Source of the DNA: Gnetum montanum
Lineage: Eukaryota; Streptophyta; Gnetopsida; Gnetales; Gnetaceae
Length of the DNA stretch: 61,184 nt
Direction: 5' to 3'
Assembly (NCBI GenBank): GCA_015680685.1
Contig: MNCI01003829.1
Coordinates: 188,338 to 249,521, forward strand
The translations under genes and the position numbers were made by a program. The notes under the pieces were generated by a model. It ran no database searches. It was not told the DNA's origin and saw only the letters and a list, made by a program, of their open reading frames with translations. Shown piece after piece: positions 1 to 9,770 of this stretch (the stretch's first letter is position 1; each line of letters begins with the position of its first letter).

Positions 1-391
1 GCTTAAGTTTTTGCCACCCGTTATCAATGTTATTCCATGTGCAGGCATCGTAGAAGGCTTGTAAATGTTGATGCGGATCTAAGTCATAGCCTCCTAAAAA
101 ATTAGGGAAGTTGTTTAAATCAAGCCTGGGTAGATGACTCTCTTTACGATGCCTACGTGAGATTCGAACAGCCTCTTGTATTTGCATTAGCCTTGTAGTG
201 GCCTGTGGGGGTTCATCGTCATTGGGTAAGTTATGCTTTTGTGCATTGAGATGACGTTGCTTTCCTTCATGTTTATAAGAAACCCCCACCTCGGGTTGCG
301 TACTCCAATCTTCATTATCATATAGCTCGTTGGTTCTCCAATGAACTTCCTCACTAATTGTGGCATTATTGTAATCTTGTAGGAGAGCCAT
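1..391 (-). CDS. Gag N-terminal part of gypsy element A, unbroken, runs off the window
   Basis: An ATG at 391-389 opens a reading frame that stays open for 130 codons to the window edge. It is structural Gag of an Athila-like Ty3/gypsy element, which would form the virus-like particle in the cytoplasm. The segment near residues 100-130 has the gag-core signature GGY-x3-DP-x-QHLQAF-x-DAC, also readable in elements B (12067-12306), C and F. The start lies 123 nt downstream of the PBS with no earlier in-frame ATG considered better. Unlike every other copy here it has no stop or frameshift and is rich in CpG, so A is the youngest insertion. Its N-terminal region before the core is about 100 residues, much shorter than in B. 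The rest of the element lies left of the window, so whether it is complete cannot be judged. Confidence 0.8.
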   Translation of the reverse strand, partial: MALLQDYNNATISEEVHWRTNELYDNEDWSTQPEVGVSYKHEGKQRHLNAQKHNLPNDDEPPQATTRLMQIQEAVRISRRHRKESHLPRLDLNNFPNFLGGYDLDPHQHLQAFYDACTWNNIDNGWQKLK

Positions 392-514
392 GGTTGTGAA
401 GTTGTGTGTGAATCTATATGTGACTTTTAATAATTATTTCTTTCTAAAAGATATATCATTAAGTCCTTTACAACGACCTTGTATGATATAACTAATCTAG
501 ATAACTAGCACCGT

Positions 515-531
515 CCCCGGCAACGGTGCCA
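515..531 (-). other. Primer-binding site of element A (tRNA-Asp)
   Basis: The plus strand reads CCCCGGCAACGGTGCCA, which differs by one C-to-T from the 3' end of plant tRNA-Asp. One base separates it from the LTR end at 533. This fixes the element orientation as minus, with gag to the left. Confidence 0.88.
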
Positions 532-1082
532 ATGATAAGTGGCGAGGTACCCTTACACTCAACCATACGAATACGAGCGTTACACGAGCGATCCGGTCGA
601 ACTCCACAGACAGACTAGTTGTGGCATCTAGATAGTTAGCCTTAGGTCATAGTTCGTTGTCTTCCCACTTGGACTAGTATTAGCTTTGTCACGTATGGTT
701 TAGTCCGGAGTGAGGTGTATGATTTTTTTTCTAATCTAATGCTACTCCTGAAGGCAATGGAAGATAATATTAACTAAACTAAGCTAAGAGAGAGAGGGTG
801 AGAGAATCTAAACTAGCCTAAGTGCAATGAGCATCCGTTCCTTGATTATCCATACACACCTTGGACTTCGTGCATGACTACTACTAGGATTACCAAGCGT
901 AGATCCTAGGTACACTACTGGGTTACCAAGTAGTCACACTTAAATGCTCGTAATCAAGTCGTACTCATTCCGCATTTAACAAGAGTTTAAGAGTGAGAAG
1001 ATATTAACTAGGAAAGTAGTAAATAACAATTAATTAAATGATTAAGCTAAGTGAATGCTGCAATGATGAAGTAATCTCGATC

Positions 1083-1088
1083 TTTATT
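1083..1088 (-). terminator. Polyadenylation signal of LTR A
   Basis: AATAAA on the minus strand lies about 175 nt downstream of the TATA box. The context GAAATAAAGATCGAGATTAC is repeated at the same place in the solo LTR (36623-36628), which supports an R region boundary nearby. Confidence 0.6.
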
Positions 1089-1258
1089 TCTGGTCATGTG
1101 CATGTCCAAGTACGTCACACTCGAATAAGGATGCCGTAAAATTACAATCACCACACTGCGGGCATACATTGAGAGAAAAGAGTTGAGAGGAAAATGAAAA
1201 CTAAAATCAAAACTAACTCTAAAAACTAACTTTTTTTCCTAATGATCTGTCTATCTCT

Positions 1259-1266
1259 TATTTATA
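1259..1266 (-). promoter_or_regulatory. TATA box of LTR A
   Basis: TATAAATA on the minus strand lies between the U3 palindromes and the polyadenylation signal. Equivalent boxes lie at 7815-7822, 14068-14075, 16585-16592, 24049-24056, 48006-48013, 61078-61085 and, on the plus strand, 36443-36450. Confidence 0.8.
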
Positions 1267-1306
1267 GATGAGGAGATAGGCCGTTTCACGGAAATGGTTA
1301 GGACGC

Positions 1307-1373
1307 GATATCGTGATTGGGCTACGATATCGCGGATGCGATATCACGACCGCAATATCATGTACGCGATATC
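1307..1373 (-). promoter_or_regulatory. Phased palindrome array in U3 of LTR A
   Basis: GATATC or AATATC hexamers start at 1307, 1326, 1340, 1354 and 1368. The spacing is 19, 14, 14 and 14 bp. The last four form exact 14-bp units that begin GATATC and end GC. The array sits about 40 bp upstream of the TATA box in the sense direction. It is probably a cluster of transcription-factor sites. Confidence 0.8.
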
Positions 1374-1415
1374 ACGGTTGCCCAAATGACGACTCATCAA
1401 GTGTGTTTATTCTAC

Positions 1416-1422
<7 letters not shown>

Positions 1423-1462
<40 letters not shown>
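1423..1462. repeat. (CT)20 microsatellite
   Basis: Twenty perfect CT units follow a T/C-rich run, about 24 bp from the end of LTR A. It occupies the place of the poly-T/pyrimidine tract seen in B (9130-9170) next to the same conserved block. Confidence 0.95.
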
Positions 1463-1463
<1 letters not shown>

Positions 1464-2042
1464 GTGAATGGGAATCACATGTTACAAAGACATACTTCGT
1501 ATATGGTCTACAAGAGGAGTGATGATACATTCCATGAAGAGTTATAGGCCTTAAGAAAGAAGCCAAGAAGAGAACCTAAGAAATCCCCTTGAGGTCACGT
1601 CCTTTTCCATTCCCACTTGATCTCTTTCCTTTTCTTCAAGATATGATGATCATTAGTTAATTTTAGTTTCATTTAAAAATAACTGTATTGCTTTCATGAT
1701 AAAGACCTCTTATTTATAGAACTAAAGGGATGAATGATGTGGTCTCACTACTTTACAAAATTATTTACCTAGTCATCTTGATAGCAGAGAACAAAGAGCC
1801 AACAAATGGTGTTGACTTTTGCATCATTACTAGCAATATTGTTAACAAAAAAAAAACATAGTAAACATTCATAAAACATAAAGGAAATGACTCAAGAAAA
1901 GAGAAAATAATTAATAAGAGAAAATAAGAAGAAATGAAAAATATATATAGAATTATAAAATTTTGAAGAAATAGAAAAATAATAAAAAATTGTAAAAAGT
2001 TAAAATACACTTATTAGTTCTTGATTCAAGATAGGGCATCTT

Positions 2043-2053
2043 CCCCATGACTA
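2043..2053 (-). other. Internal polypurine-like motif, element F
   Basis: The plus strand reads CCCCATGACTA. It is the same motif that precedes the 3' LTRs of B and C, here at the end of the coding region beside the A-rich tract. Confidence 0.5.
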
Positions 2054-3289
2054 AAATCATGAGTAAGCATTTGAAAAATGGACTGCATATTCCCTTAGTT
2101 ATATACCATAAGTTTTTCATTTATCATCTTTAGTGATTTAAGTTTTTGCTTGTTAGCACACTTAATGTTGATGATAATTAGGTTTTCATCATTTGGAGAA
2201 ATGTATTCAGTTGGACTAGAAGGTATTTTATTTTTATAGAGTCCAAACAAGTGTCATTTTTGATTTTCTATTTTAGATCTTTGGTCTCCTTATTTAACAT
2301 CTTCTTTTGGTGTATAGTCAAAGTGTAAGATGTCCTTTTTGAAGTTCTTTATTTGGTTCATTTTCTTAAGACTAGAACTAATAAGTGGGTTGGATGTTTC
2401 CATGCATCTTTTGAATGGTTTGGTATTCTCATTTTCTAGTCACTAGGTGTCTTTTGGTTTGGTGGCTATTGTGTAAAATTAGTTTTGCACACACCCATAT
2501 TCCTCAAGTTTGTTGTGGGTTGGTATACAGATCATGTTATCATTTTGAACTTTGTCCCTATAACTACACCCTTTATTATTACTAATAATGCATGGAATTT
2601 TCTATCTCTTCACAGTGATAGGTTCATCTTTATGTTTTGTGTTAGAGTGATAATGGTTGTATAGGATTAGGAGATATTATTTTTATGAGGAAGGGAGTTG
2701 TCCCAAATTGTCCTTGTGCTAATTCTCATGAGCTAGTAGGTCTACTAGTCTTATTCATATGTGTGGGAACTATCCTAAAGAAAGGACGTTTTTAAGATTT
2801 TTGTTGAGATCTCCTAACATTATCATTCACTTGTATGTTCATGGAGCAAGTGACATTCTTCTGTTGAGGTTGTGGTTCCATTCCTTCCTACATTATTGGT
2901 GCTGACATATGTTGGAGGAAAGCATGAGAGTATTGAGGATGTGACAGATGATAAGAGGTATGAGATGGTGATCCCACATGAGATGCTCTAAGTTGATGGT
3001 ATTCAAGAGAGTAGTAGTAATGAGTTGAGGCATGGAAAGTAAAATCATTAGGTGAAATAGGTTGTTGAACATAATATCCATAAGGATTTAGCTAGCAATA
3101 GGGGTATTGTTTGTTTATTGATGGCATCCCCCATCAATGTGGGTTTTTCCACTATGGTTGATAGTAGTCTTGAGGTTGATAAGAAGTCCCAGTGGGATAG
3201 TACTGTTGGTTGTAGGACTATTCATAATCACTTGGTGGATAAGGTACTCTTCTAGGAATTTGCTTTTTCCATGAATCTAGGATTCAAAG

Positions 3290-4802
3290 CAAAAGCCCCA
3301 GACTCTTGTAGATGTAACATTACTGGGCAATAGTCCTTTGGATATTCATATTGACAAATGGCACATTCATCTTCTTGCTCTAAATCTAAGTCTACAACCT
3401 CTTTTACTATAGCTATTTTTCCTTTTTACCAATAAGTGACCTTACCTGTTTTCTTGTTCTTTTACCTCTTCTTGTTATAACCACTTGATCCTATTTTCTT
3501 TACCTTCTCCTTTATGATTTGCAAGTTGGTTGTAACTTTTTCATTCATCAACTCCTACATCTTATCTACCCTTTCTTCAATCTCAGCGATAGACTTTTGT
3601 ATTGGTAAGATCTTGAATGAAATCAACTTGTTGAAAGCTATCTCTTTTTCCTAATCATAAATATGGATATCTTTCTTGTGAACAGTTAGATCCTAGTTAT
3701 ATTCCTCTACATTATCCCCTGTACATAGATCTCCTTATTCTTTTGTCACCTATTCAATTAGCCTTTGTATCTGATGGTCTCTCAACTTTGATAATCTTCC
3801 TTGAGCATAGATCCCAAGGGTCTTCTTAGTTTTGTTACGAAGTCCATCTATGATGTGACAAAGTTGTTCTTTTTAAGAAAATCCATGTCCTAGGCATCTA
3901 TGTAGTAGAGAATAGTATCTTCCTAAGGCTTTATCTAGGGATTCATGATTATCTTACTTCCATCATTAGATTTGATTTCTTAGATTAGATACTTTTGAAT
4001 AGATTTGGTATTTTTCATTGAAGAGCTCAAGCATTGTGGACCAACAGTGGATTCAATATAGTTCCAATGATCTATACCAATTTTTAGATTCTTCTATTAA
4101 TGTCCTAGGAAAGAGCTTAACCTTGTTCCACTTTCAATGTTTTACAAGGTGCAAGCATCATGAAAGGCTTGTGAATGATATTGTAGATTAGAATTATAGC
4201 CTACCTCAAATTTAAGAATATTATTCATATCAAGCCATTTAATGTGGCTTTCCCTTTTATGCATGTGGGGTATTCTAATTTCCTCCATGATCTATATCAT
4301 GCTTCTATAGCCAACAAGGATTCATCATCATCAAATATGCAATGGTGATATTTATATTTATCTGATTATGATAATCTTGTTTATGTGTCATTCAGTATCT
4401 CGTATCTTGTCATTGATCTCTATTTCTATCTTCATCTGGACTCGTTAGTAAAGCTCTGTCTCCATATATATGTTCATCTTCATCAAAACTAAACATGAAC
4501 ATGAAGAGGAAGATGGTGAACTGGGAGAATTGCCATGGATTCTATATCTCCTCCTGTGGTCCCTTAATTCATCTCTTCTAGGTCCTAGGTTTTAAGGTCC
4601 TACTTATTTTAGGATTTGTTCCATCTCCTCTAGGGTTGTTTGCAACAAATGAATGTAGTCTTTGATAGCAAGGGTTAGAATGGGCTAACAAGACTCGTAC
4701 TTGTAGTGGTTCACTCCAATTTTCTTCAATATAGATCTTATCATTACTCCTAGTAATGTTCTTATCATGTGATGGACTATAGATCCTATGTGAAGAAGAC
4801 AT
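3290..4802 (-). pseudogene. gag pseudogene of element F
   Basis: The frame would start at the ATG at 4802. Its N-terminus is a Ser-rich run similar in style to that of B (13206). The gag-core remnant (QAFHDACTL) is near 4140-4220 and is broken by stops. The zinc-knuckle remnant near 3318-3367 reads C-AI-C-QYE-Y-PKD-Y-C, with the zinc-binding histidine changed to tyrosine. Several stops and frame changes separate these parts, so it cannot make Gag. No aspartic protease follows, whereas B has one at this place. Confidence 0.7.
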
Positions 4803-4916
4803 GTTTTTATTTGATAATGTGTGTGGCTTAATATATTAGTTTTTCTTAAAAGATAACTTGTTAATTCTTTTATAATGATTATTTCTAATATAACTAATCC
4901 AGATCACTAGCACCAT

Positions 4917-4933
4917 CCCTGGTAATAGTACTA
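4917..4933 (-). other. Decayed tRNA-Asp primer-binding site of element F
   Basis: CCCTGGTAATAGTACTA on the plus strand aligns without gaps to the tRNA-Asp tail. It has seven mismatches, all C-to-T or G-to-A. One base separates it from TGATGAG of the LTR. Confidence 0.7.
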
Positions 4934-4934
4934 A

Positions 4935-6002
4935 TGATGAGCAGTGGGTACCCTCTATGCCTAACCATATAAATCATAAACATGTGCATGCAATCCAATT
5001 GAATTCCATGGATGTGACTAGTATAGTATCTAGATTATTAAATGTTGATCATAAGTTGTTGTCTTTCCACTTGGACTAGTGGTAGCTTTCTCATGTATGG
5101 TTTAGTCCAAAGTAAGGCATATGATTATGATGTTGTTTGAGCCTTAAATTAAACTAATAATAATATAGAAATTAATTATTTAATCTAATTAACAATAAAA
5201 TTAAATCCTAAACTATCCTAAGGACAATGAGTATCTATTCTCAACTTACCACATATATCTTAAACTCATATACCCATTGCTAGAATTACCAAGTGTTATT
5301 CTACTAGGAAAACCAATCAATAACACTACTACGATTACAAAATACATGTTTACACTCAAAACTGATCGTGCACATTCTATCAATTGATTAACATGCATGG
5401 AAATGTAAACATTAACCAAGTACATAGAAAGTAAATTGCATGAAAAGTAAATTTATTCTAAGTCAAAGTGTTATAATGAATATGAATCAATCTCGATCTT
5501 ATTATTATTCATGAAATGTGTCTATGTACAATGCTACCCAAATAAGACTTCATACAATTGACTCAAATCTACTCTATAGGCACTCATTAATTGCTTGCTA
5601 AGGTTACAAAATAAAATTGCAAGAGTTTGGATACACTATTGACCAAAATGATGTCAAATATGTGATGGATGCTCATAGATTTATAGGAAAATACAACATT
5701 GCATTGACAGGGATGCATTAATGCATTTAGTTGCATCAATGGGCATGCATCGATAAGGATGCGTCAATGTATTTAGCTGCATTAATGGGGATGCATCGAT
5801 GTAGCTAAGTTATAGTAGATGCAATATAGCATCTATGATATAGTAGATGTGATATACCATCTATGATGTAGCAACCAGCTGAGATACGTTAATGGGGATG
5901 CTACAATGCAGATGTGATGTAGCATCTATGATTTAGCATCTATGATATAGCATCTACGATATCTTAGCCAATTGATACACTTGACAAAATGATGCTTTAT
6001 TA
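4935..6002 (-). repeat. LTR of element F (about 1.07 kb)
   Basis: It starts TGATGAGCAG beside the PBS and is collinear with the LTR of D for its U5/R part. The TATA box is TATAAATC at 5678-5685 on the minus strand. The U3 is expanded to about 300 bp of palindromic repeats. The right end (CTTTATTA) is followed by a decayed polypurine tract, TATCCGCACAACTCAAC, aligning to the one beside the 3' LTR of D. So this LTR has internal-type sequence on both sides: a PBS on the left and a PPT on the right. Confidence 0.75.
5713..5960 (-). promoter_or_regulatory. Expanded palindromic array in U3 of LTR F
   Basis: ATCGAT-type hexamers (ATTAAT, ATCAAT, ATCGAT, GTCAAT) start at 5717, 5735, 5749, 5763, 5781 and 5795. 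The spacing is 18, 14, 14, 18 and 14 bp. A second block (about 5825-5960) holds inverted GATGC/GCATC units around TATA-like cores. The phase matches the other LTRs while the core hexamer differs. Confidence 0.6.
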
Positions 6003-6520
6003 TATCCGCACAACTCAACTACCTAACATATCAAGTTTCATCAATAACTAAACATGATCTTAGGTTACTATCTTTCAAACTATACTCGAATTAGCCTTCA
6101 ATCTATATGATTCAGTGTAGTTGAGACATGTGATTATTGATGTTGTAAGATCATGATTAAAATAATATTAAAATATTAAGATTTAATCTACACAATCTAC
6201 ATACAAGAATTAATGTCTAAGCTAACCTATGCAATAAGTATATAGAACTCATGTCATTACTGGGTTATGAAGTATTTACTATTAGGCATACCAAGTAAGA
6301 ATACTGCTAGAATTACCAAATGATACATGTTTATGTTGGAAACCAGTCATACTCATTCCACTATATTCTAACATGCATGAAAACATAAATTATTATTCTA
6401 AGTGCAAGAGAGAGTAAACATTAGGCTAATTACATTAATAAATAAAGAATTATAACATCCCACATGACCAACCCAAGTCTAGCTCAAGAATGAATCATAA
6501 TCTAATGTATAATGCAACTG
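6003..6520 (-). repeat. Truncated LTR fragment G
   Basis: After about 20 bp of polypurine-like sequence the window resumes LTR-type sequence. It includes the 'ATTACTGGGTTATGAAG' and 'ACCAAATGATACATG' segments and an 'AATAAATAAAG' stretch, collinear with LTR D and C though very decayed. It looks like the 5' LTR of an element whose internal region was almost wholly deleted. The right edge is fuzzy. Confidence 0.5.
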
Positions 6521-7086
6521 GGGCTTGTAAAGTACATCAAAGAATCACAAGCATATAATAGAAATTCATAAATCATGATTGAAAAAAATAGATCTCACAG
6601 TGCCCTACACATAAGAAATGCATCAAATATCATATACCAACCATCACTAGCTACATATCATCCTCAAAATATCATATCATGCATGTAGGTACATAACAAC
6701 TATCTAGACATCATACCCATCTAGTTTAGTTCTTATATCTCATCAATCAACATGTTCAAACACAAACTTGTCCATATGAACATTATATACACTATATAGA
6801 TAACTAAGGATCATGGGCCATCTAAACTAATATCATTAGCAAACACATTCATCTCTCGCATAAAAACATATACCAAGAATAATAAGAGCATGAATCCAAG
6901 ATCACCATCACCTTCCTCAAACCTACTATACTTCTGAAGTTTCAACTCCATCACTTGAATACAAATGGGATCAGTACATGATTGACTGGAAGCCTTTACA
7001 CATCCCCTACAAGAGGAAAGTCTAATGTTATACAAGAAGTGAGTTGTGGAAAAGCTATTGAACAACCTGTAATTAGGTCAATATAT
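6521..7086. other. Unassigned sequence, target of element B
   Basis: AT-rich sequence with many ATC and ACAT words and no coherent reading frame. Its character continues right of B (14163 onward), which fits one stretch interrupted by B. I see no gene. Confidence 0.5.
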
Positions 7087-7091
7087 CTCAT
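7087..7091. repeat. Left target-site duplication of element B
   Basis: CTCAT directly precedes the left LTR and is repeated perfectly at 14158-14162. Five bp is the usual size for gypsy integrases. Confidence 0.9.
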
Positions 7092-7871
7092 TGATGAGTG
7101 GCGAGGTACCCCTACACTCAACGATATGAATACGAGTGTTTCACGCATGATCCGGTTGAACCCCAAGGACTAAGTTCTTACGCATCTTAATGGAACACTC
7201 AAGATTAATCAATCGCTATCTTCCCAAACTTACTTGTATTGTCACGATTGTATGGCTAAGTAAGCTTGAGGTATATGATTTTTATAACTTTTATCTTTTT
7301 AATGTCTTATGCTAATAGGGGAAGGTAAAGAGAACTAAGTGACTAACTTTCATTAACTATTTACTAACTAAGTTCTAATAGTTCCTAACACCAGTATCCG
7401 TTCCCACTTGCCGCACACATCCCACACCAGTGTAACGCAGCTAGGATTACCAAATGCTAATCATTACTAGGTTACCAAGCGCTACACACATGCTTGAAGT
7501 GGTCGTACTGAGTGTACTTAACTAGGAGAGTCAAGGGTTGAGAGAGAGATTATCAACTAAGAAAGCATTTAAACATTCAACAATAATTAATCACTATTTA
7601 GCTTAATCTGTATGCTACAAGCTTTATCATAAAGTTCGTCTTTATTGTCGTACACAAATACGTGCTCAGGTACAATTTGCTCAAATAAAGATCTATTCAC
7701 TTTAGGACTCCTACTACGAGCACACAGAAATTATTTTAACTTTGGAATGGTAAAACTACAAGAGTTTAGCTAAGGGTTTAAGTCTAACTCCCCGGAACAA
7801 AGGGCGTTGCCTCTTATTTATAAAAGGTGAGGCAGGACGCGATATTGTGTACACGATATCGTGGCTCATCA
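7092..7871 (-). repeat. 3' LTR of element B
   Basis: 780 bp, TGATGAG to CTCATCA. The TATA box is at 7815-7822. The U3 has only two GATATY hexamers (7841 and 7855, 14 bp apart), against four in the right LTR. Confidence 0.93.
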
Positions 7872-7885
7872 TACCCCCATGACTA
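7872..7885 (-). other. 3' polypurine tract of element B
   Basis: The minus strand reads TAGTCATGGGGGTA immediately before the LTR. This is the expected primer for plus-strand DNA synthesis. Similar tracts abut the 3' LTRs of C (16719) and D (48141). Confidence 0.75.
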
Positions 7886-8406
7886 AATGAAAACTCGTCC
7901 TTGAGTTCCTTACAAAATATTGGGAAGATATGGGATTATTGACTTGGATGACACTAATGGTGGATGGGATGACGTGTGAACGAATCAACATTACAATACA
8001 TGGTAATATTAGTGTTCATGACAAGAGTGAACACTATATACATTTGACATCTAGCCTTATTTGGCAACTGAGAGAGAAGAGAGAAGAGAGAGAGAGAGAG
8101 AGAATGTGTTGCTGCCAACACCAAGATTGCGCCTTCCGTTGGTCATTCATAACTGCTTCATCAATCTTGTTCCTTACATAACTGTTCCAGCACCAGTCCA
8201 TCCTAAGTGTTTCCTCCAGATCCAATCCATTGCTATATGATTACCATCTGCACACACAACACAGTCTCATATCAGCAAGGATAAATAAATCACAATGCAG
8301 CTGATAGGTTGAGTTGTGATATGGCTAATATGGATTCTAGAGATATAACACTGGTGACTACCCAAGGTGTAGGGGTTAAGAGAAAATTGAAAAAATTTGA
8401 CCAGGA

Positions 8407-8418
8407 CCCCCATGACTA
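8407..8418 (-). other. Internal polypurine-like motif 1, element B
   Basis: CCCCCATGACTA on the plus strand is identical over 12 bases to the 3' PPT core of the same element, but lies 535 bp inside. Confidence 0.65.
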
Positions 8419-9758
8419 AGAGCGATCCTCTGGTAGTGATAGAATGGAAAAAGATAAGGAATAAGAAAGATGGAGAAAAAGAAACAATGGCAATGCTAAT
8501 AAAATGGATGTCAGAGGTGGTAATGAACAAAACAAATGATGATTGTGAAAATGTTTAAGGAAAAAAGGTTAACTGATGTACCAAATAGGAATGTCAGTGG
8601 GTCCTCTCCAAAGTAGGCTCATGCCCTTAATGCCCTGACAATTCCACATTCAAAGAGTTTGTAGGCTCTGGAAATGTCATTTGGAAGTAAGAGTTAAAGT
8701 CTTTAACCACAAGATTTTACCGAAAAGAAAACAATGCATCAACCAAAATATAGACTACTGATACAACCGACAATGAGGTGGATCATGGAGAAAGAATGAT
8801 GAGGAGAAGAGAATGGAATGGAGTCCCAAGAAAAAGGTGGTGTACAACCCCTTGTGCACGTATGATTAATGTGACTTAGTAGATCTCATTCCAAATCCAA
8901 CCTCAAACAATCCACTTCCAGTGACTTCGCATTAATACACTCGACCAATCCATCCTCTTAAAGTAACAAGAATGCTTCCACCAAAGAGTCACCACCATTC
9001 AAAACAAGCAAGAGAGGGACAAGAAGGAAGCGAGAAAGGGCCTTAGTTAGAGGGAACATGTTTAGTTCCGTAACCAATTCTTATAGCCCAGATGATTATT
9101 TTGTCTAAGGGGTGTGCTTTGAATTCTCACTTTTTTTTTTCTTTTTCCCTTCTATTTTTTTTTTTTTTTTGGATGAGAACCACACCATGCAAAGACTTAG
9201 TATTTTTATTAGCTCAGCTTCTTGATAATGGAGCAATGTCAGAATGGTAAGGAAAACTCAAGAAGAAAACATCTAAGCACCCAAGAGAATGGCCAATACA
9301 AATGCATCAAATCCCCTTGAAGTCACACCCTTTTCAGTCCTTGAGTCCTTCCTTAGTTTGAGAAATTCCCAGTCACCGATTTGTTAATAGTTTTATTGTT
9401 AAGAAAGGGACTGTATAGTTCCAAGCCAAGAGAGACCATAGAAATTTATGAATGCATGGATGACATGGCTTCATTGCCTGTTATACCAAAAGAACCATAT
9501 GTTAGTATCAACATTATAACTCCAAGGTAAAAACCAAACATTAGAAATCAATGGAATACAGTTCATACCACCATCAGCAGCACTTATTAGGTGACGAACA
9601 AAATAAACAAACACACAAAGAAATGAAAGATTATAAATGATGTTGCAAAACAAGAACAAGAAAAGTTAAAGAAATTTGTAAAATAAAAATGTATAAAACA
9701 AAAACAAAAACTTAAAAAGGAACTGAGGGCCTTGATTGATCAACAGAGGTGGCCATCT

Positions 9759-9770
9759 CCCCCATGACTG
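9759..9770 (-). other. Internal polypurine-like motif 2, element B
   Basis: CCCCCATGACTG on the plus strand lies at the end of the protease-side region, beside the A-rich tract. Counterparts are at 2043 (F) and 54025 (D); a decayed one may be near 20815 (C). Confidence 0.6.

Larger units (their letters stand above)
533..1399 (-). repeat. 5' LTR of gypsy element A
   Basis: The 867-bp LTR reads TGATAAG at the PBS side and ends in CTCATCA. In sense orientation it holds a short U3 with five phased palindromes (1307-1373), a TATA box (1259-1266), a polyadenylation signal (1083-1088) and U5 up to the PBS. It is collinear with the LTRs of B, C, D, F and the solo LTR. The partner LTR is outside the window, so no target duplication can be tested. 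CpG is well preserved. Confidence 0.92.
1400..4934 (-). mobile_element. Internal region of decayed gypsy element F, split by element A
   Basis: Element F runs leftward from its 5' LTR at 4935-6002. Readable from right to left are PBS, gag (3290-4802), a short tail without protease or pol, an internal polypurine-like copy (2043-2053), an A-rich stretch (1850-1995), and the conserved 3' blocks found in B, C and D (1467-1492 and 1581-1604). The homology stops at 1400, where the LTR of A begins, so A inserted into the 3' noncoding part of F and the remainder of F lies left of the window. No open frame survives. 1625-2600 holds only this AT-rich tail. Confidence 0.7.

Noticed and set aside
515-531. 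Possible tRNA-Asp gene
   Set aside because: Only the 17-base 3' tail is present, always one base from an LTR, so it is a primer-binding site.
1304-1378. CRISPR-like spaced repeats
   Set aside because: Units are 6-bp palindromes in a plant LTR with 8-bp gaps; far too short and in the wrong context.
1313-1566. Overlapping frames across the (CT)20 run
   Set aside because: A dinucleotide repeat leaves frames open by composition; they start in LTR U3 and end soon after.
8318-8347. GATATG/AATATG/GATATA words in B as a remnant of the internal promoter
   Set aside because: Spacing (9 and 15 bp) does not fit the phase, no TATA box follows, and the position is on the wrong side of the polypurine copy.
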